NCBI GenBank assembly: GCA_946481225.1
Contig: CAMLNJ010000131.1
Span: forward strand, 1-7,550
Source: an uncultured Verrucomicrobiota bacterium
Lineage (GTDB): Bacteria > Verrucomicrobiota > Verrucomicrobiae > Opitutales > Opitutaceae
DNA length: 7,550 bases
Direction of reading: 5' to 3'
Positions 5,652 through 7,550 of the stretch are shown in pieces. The notes beneath the pieces were generated by a model. The model was given only the letters and a program-made list of their open reading frames with translations, did not search any database and was not told where the DNA came from. Position numbers and translations under genes: made by a program. How positions within the stretch are numbered: the first letter of the stretch is position 1; the number at the start of each line of letters is the position of its first letter.

Positions 5652-6007
5652 AACTCCTCATCGTCGACGACTCCCTCATCATGCGCCGCGCCATCGAGCG
5701 CTGCGTCACCCCCCACCGCTTCGACGAGATCCGCATCGCCATGAACGGTCGCGCCGCGGTCGAGGAGTTCGCCCGCTTCCAACCCGACGTGGTGACCATG
5801 GACATCACCATGCCCGAGATGGACGGCCTCACCGCCGTGGAGCTGATCCTCCGCTCCAATCCCCGGGCGCTCATCCTCATGGTCTCCGCCCTCGCCGACC
5901 GCGCCACCGCCGTCGAGGCCATCAAACGCGGAGCCTCCGGCTTTCTCCTCAAGCCCATCACGATCGAAACCATCCAGCGGGCCCTCGACGACCTCCTCGT
6001 CGCCTGA
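5648..6007 (+). CDS. Single-domain CheY-like response regulator
   Basis: A 119-residue receiver with no output domain, the likely phospho-acceptor for the HPt histidine of the kinase just upstream. Acidic pair D7/D8 (LLIVDDS), phospho-acceptor D52 (VVTMDITMPEMDG), S80 and K102 (FLLKP) are all present, so it should be phosphorylatable. The DSLIMRR stretch resembles the CheY subfamily. Its ATG overlaps the kinase TGA (ATGA at 5648-5651), which suggests translational coupling. CheX-family genes follow, as often found near CheY. The downstream target is not visible: a flagellar or pilus motor, or another phosphotransfer partner, are all possible. Confidence 0.9.
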   Translation: MKLLIVDDSLIMRRAIERCVTPHRFDEIRIAMNGRAAVEEFARFQPDVVTMDITMPEMDGLTAVELILRSNPRALILMVSALADRATAVEAIKRGASGFLLKPITIETIQRALDDLLVA

Positions 6008-6043
6008 GCCTCTTCGCCCGCCCTCCCTCCGGCCACCGCCACC

Positions 6044-6508
6044 ATGGAAGAAAACATCCTCAAGATTTTCGCGCAAAGCATCACCCGCTACTTCGACACC
6101 GTGGCCGACGGCGGCGCCGTCCTCGGCACGCCCTACCTCGGAAACGACGGCGAATCCGCCGGCCTCGGCTTCTCCGCCGTCATCGGCATCACCGGCGCCT
6201 ATCGCGGCAGCATCTACTACACGGCCTCGCGCGAGAAACTCCACGCCCTGCTTCCCAAGCTCGGCGAGACCTCGCCCGACGACACCCTCTGCGCCGAGCT
6301 CGTCGGCGAGATCACCAACACCATCTCCGGCAACGCCCGCGAACAACTCGGCGGCGGCTTCATGATCTCCACGCCCTTCATCCTCAAGGGCAAGCCGCTC
6401 TCCGTCCACCCCGCCCGCGATGTCGCCTGCTACGTCCTGCCCGTCACCTGGGGCCAGCACGCCTCCCGCGTCCTCGTCTCGCTCCACAAATCGCCCGACT
6501 CCGCATGA
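6044..6508 (+). CDS. CheX-family CheY-P phosphatase, catalytic motif intact
   Basis: A 154-residue soluble protein of the CheC/CheX/FliY phosphatase superfamily, predicted to dephosphorylate the CheY-like protein encoded just upstream. Key residues are E89 and N92 in GEITNTISGNA (88-98), matching the E-x-x-N catalytic pair of CheX, followed by the typical G-N-A and a STPFILKG strand (109-116). The N-terminal helix (ILKIFAQSITRYFDTV) and the GFSAVIGITGAYRGSIYY beta segment (42-59) also fit. One motif is present rather than the two of CheC. Full CheX proteins dimerise. It lies 36 bp after the receiver gene, without a Shine-Dalgarno sequence, and overlaps the next gene by 4 bp. Its role as the reset step of this pathway is inferred from family and context. 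Confidence 0.85.
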   Translation: MEENILKIFAQSITRYFDTVADGGAVLGTPYLGNDGESAGLGFSAVIGITGAYRGSIYYTASREKLHALLPKLGETSPDDTLCAELVGEITNTISGNAREQLGGGFMISTPFILKGKPLSVHPARDVACYVLPVTWGQHASRVLVSLHKSPDSA

Positions 6509-6972
6509 ACGCCCTCGCCACCCTCCCGCCCGAACGCGACCTCGCCGTCTTCATCGACTTCGTCGTGCGCTACTTCAAGACCGTCGGCGGTTCGGCGCCC
6601 GAATTCCTCGATCCCACGCTCGAGACCGGGTTGCCCGGCCAGCTCGACTGGACCGGCTACATGCCCGTCACCGGCCGCCTCACCGGCTGGATCGGCCTAA
6701 GCCTCCCCTCCGTCCTGCTCGACGCCCTCCTCGGCCGCATGGGCGAGGCCCGCCGCGACGGAGAAGCCCGCTCCGACCTCGTCGCCGAAATCACCGGCAC
6801 CATCACCAGCAACGCCCGCGAACACTTTGGCGAGCGCTTCCTCGTCCACCCTCCGCTCGCCGCCGCCGGCGACGCCTTTCCCTCCGAGCTCGTCGCCCCG
6901 CCGCTCTCGTTCCGCCTGCCCTTCGCCTGGGAGAAGGAGGAGGGCTACCTCCTCGTCGCCCTGCATCCTTGA
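6505..6972 (+). CDS. Second CheX-like protein with the catalytic Asn replaced by Gly
   Basis: A 155-residue paralogue of the preceding gene. It shares the N-terminal helix pattern (FIDFVVRYFKTVGG), the GRLTGWIGLSLP beta segment (57-68) and the motif helix DLVAEITGTITSNARE (91-106). Aligned with the first copy, E95 is kept, but the Asn of E-x-x-N is Gly98 (codon GGC at 6796), and the following G-N-A is S-N-A. CheX chemistry needs that Asn to position the phosphoryl group, so this copy is probably inactive or weak. It may form heterodimers with the active copy, bind the phosphorylated receiver without hydrolysing it, or have another partner. The start at 6505 overlaps the upstream TGA (ATGA). 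The frame is open far upstream in shadow sequence, but the homology with the first copy begins here. Confidence 0.82.
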   Translation: MNALATLPPERDLAVFIDFVVRYFKTVGGSAPEFLDPTLETGLPGQLDWTGYMPVTGRLTGWIGLSLPSVLLDALLGRMGEARRDGEARSDLVAEITGTITSNAREHFGERFLVHPPLAAAGDAFPSELVAPPLSFRLPFAWEKEEGYLLVALHP

Positions 6973-6995
6973 ATCCGTCCGCCATCACCAATCGT

Positions 6996-7550
6996 ATGAG
7001 CACCAAAACCGCTATCGCCGATCGCTACGTCCGCTGCGACGACTTCTCCAAACGTGTCGAAGGCGTCGAATTCGCGCCCGAGGTCTGGGCAGTCTTCGCC
7101 CGGCTCGAGGAGCCCCGCAACGCTCCCGAGCTCGCCGCCGCCCTTTCCCTCGAGCCCGAGACCGTGCAGGCCGCCATCCGCCGCCTCCTGCGCCGCAAAC
7201 TCATCCGCAAGCACGTCCTCGGCTGGCGCGATTTCGCCACGTCGACCGCATCGACCGCTCCAAACACTCCAACCGCATCGGCCGCGCCAACCGCGCCCTC
7301 CGCGACTCCGCCGCCGCCCGCTCCCGAGCCTTCGCCACTCATTCCGATTCCCTTCCCGCCCCCGCCGCTCCGCGCGCCGAATCCCGTCATTTCCGTCACC
7401 GTCAAAGAGGCGGTCCCCGCCCCGCGGCCGGCGCCCGCTCCCGACGCCGACACGCCGCTGGTCTCGCTTTGCGTCGGGCCCCGGGGGGGGGGGGCGCCCC
7501 CCCCCCCCCCCCCCGCCGCGCGCGGGGGGGGGGGGGGTGGGGGCGCCCCC
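6996..7550 (+). CDS. Winged-helix-like protein with a Pro/Ala/Thr-rich tail, 3' truncated
   Basis: The frame opens with ATG at 6996 and stays open to the window end (185 codons), but sequence beyond about 7480 is unreliable. Residues about 25-76 look like a winged helix-turn-helix: EVWAVFARLEEPRNAPELAA, then SLEPETVQAAIRRLLRRKLI and RKHVLGWRDF, the usual pattern of a helix pair, a recognition helix and a wing. Residues 81-155 are a low-complexity Thr/Ala/Ser then Pro-rich linker, and LVSL near 155 may begin another domain. It follows the CheX pair by 23 bp on the same strand and is probably the fifth gene of the operon. It might be a DNA-binding output of the phosphorelay or a protein-docking adaptor, since winged helices serve both. 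I do not recognise a named family. Confidence 0.68.
   Translation, partial: MSTKTAIADRYVRCDDFSKRVEGVEFAPEVWAVFARLEEPRNAPELAAALSLEPETVQAAIRRLLRRKLIRKHVLGWRDFATSTASTAPNTPTASAAPTAPSATPPPPAPEPSPLIPIPFPPPPLRAPNPVISVTVKEAVPAPRPAPAPDADTPLVSLCVGPRGGGAPPPPPPAARGGGGGGGAP
7483..7550. other. Terminal G/C homopolymers, likely a contig-end artefact
   Basis: G12, CG, C18, a short GC-alternating segment, G14, T, G5 and CGCCCCC follow one another, ending in the perfect palindrome GGGGGCGCCCCC. This is unlike coding or regulatory DNA elsewhere in the window and typical of low-quality read ends. The preceding gene's frame happens to stay open through it, which carries no information. Confidence 0.75.

Noticed and set aside
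3413..6007. An 864-codon plus-strand frame that begins before the kinase gene.
   Set aside because: All but the last 119 residues are Arg/Pro-rich shadow of the kinase gene. Only the CheY-like end, from ATG 5648, is real.
5269..6504. The upstream part of a 567-codon frame that ends with the second CheX.
   Set aside because: It is low-complexity shadow of the kinase, receiver and first CheX genes. Homology starts at ATG 6505.

Overview
This window is a very GC-rich stretch of bacterial DNA. Its codon use is strongly C-ending (GCC, CTC, ATC, GTC, CGC), Leu is mostly CTC, and most start codons have no Shine-Dalgarno sequence. The codon style and gene content fit Verrucomicrobiota, perhaps Opitutaceae, but this is an inference from style, with no marker gene behind it. 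Most of the window is signal transduction.

Left part (1-2012): the first gene runs in from upstream. It encodes a response regulator fused to a class III adenylate cyclase with all catalytic residues visible. Its TAG stop is also the end of a GTAG tetranucleotide that heads a perfect 8-bp palindrome resembling REP elements. A roughly 250-bp GC-rich gap with one AT-rich island follows, then a small stand-alone PAS protein. That PAS looks LOV-like but lacks the photoactive cysteine. A hairpin separates it from the convergent gene behind it.

Middle part (2013-3431): a minus-strand Nudix hydrolase and a plus-strand gene of unknown function are divergently arranged, 38 bp apart. A 367-bp non-coding region follows. 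It holds a cluster of short perfect inverted repeats (one GTAG-headed, one AT-rich 9-bp repeat), a suspicious C19-G-C11 tract, a candidate promoter, and a hairpin ending 3 nt before the next start codon.

Right part (3432-7550): a tight co-directional run of five genes, probably one operon with two ATGA overlaps. (1) A membrane sensor kinase carries a PilJ-like periplasmic domain, a PAS-like domain, an HPt domain with the phospho-acceptor His, and a CheA-type ATPase, but no CheW-like domain. (2) A single-domain CheY-like receiver. (3) A CheX-family phosphatase with intact E-x-x-N. (4) A second CheX-like protein whose catalytic Asn is Gly. (5) A winged-helix protein with a Pro/Ala/Thr-rich tail, cut off by the window. 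I read this as a compact chemosensory-type phosphorelay in which receptor and CheA-like kinase are one polypeptide. The kinase would feed the CheY-like protein, CheX would reset it, and the degenerate CheX may act as a partner or inhibitor. The output is unknown.

The last ~70 bases (7483-7550) are long G and C homopolymers that look like a damaged contig end, so the fifth gene's distal sequence should not be trusted.
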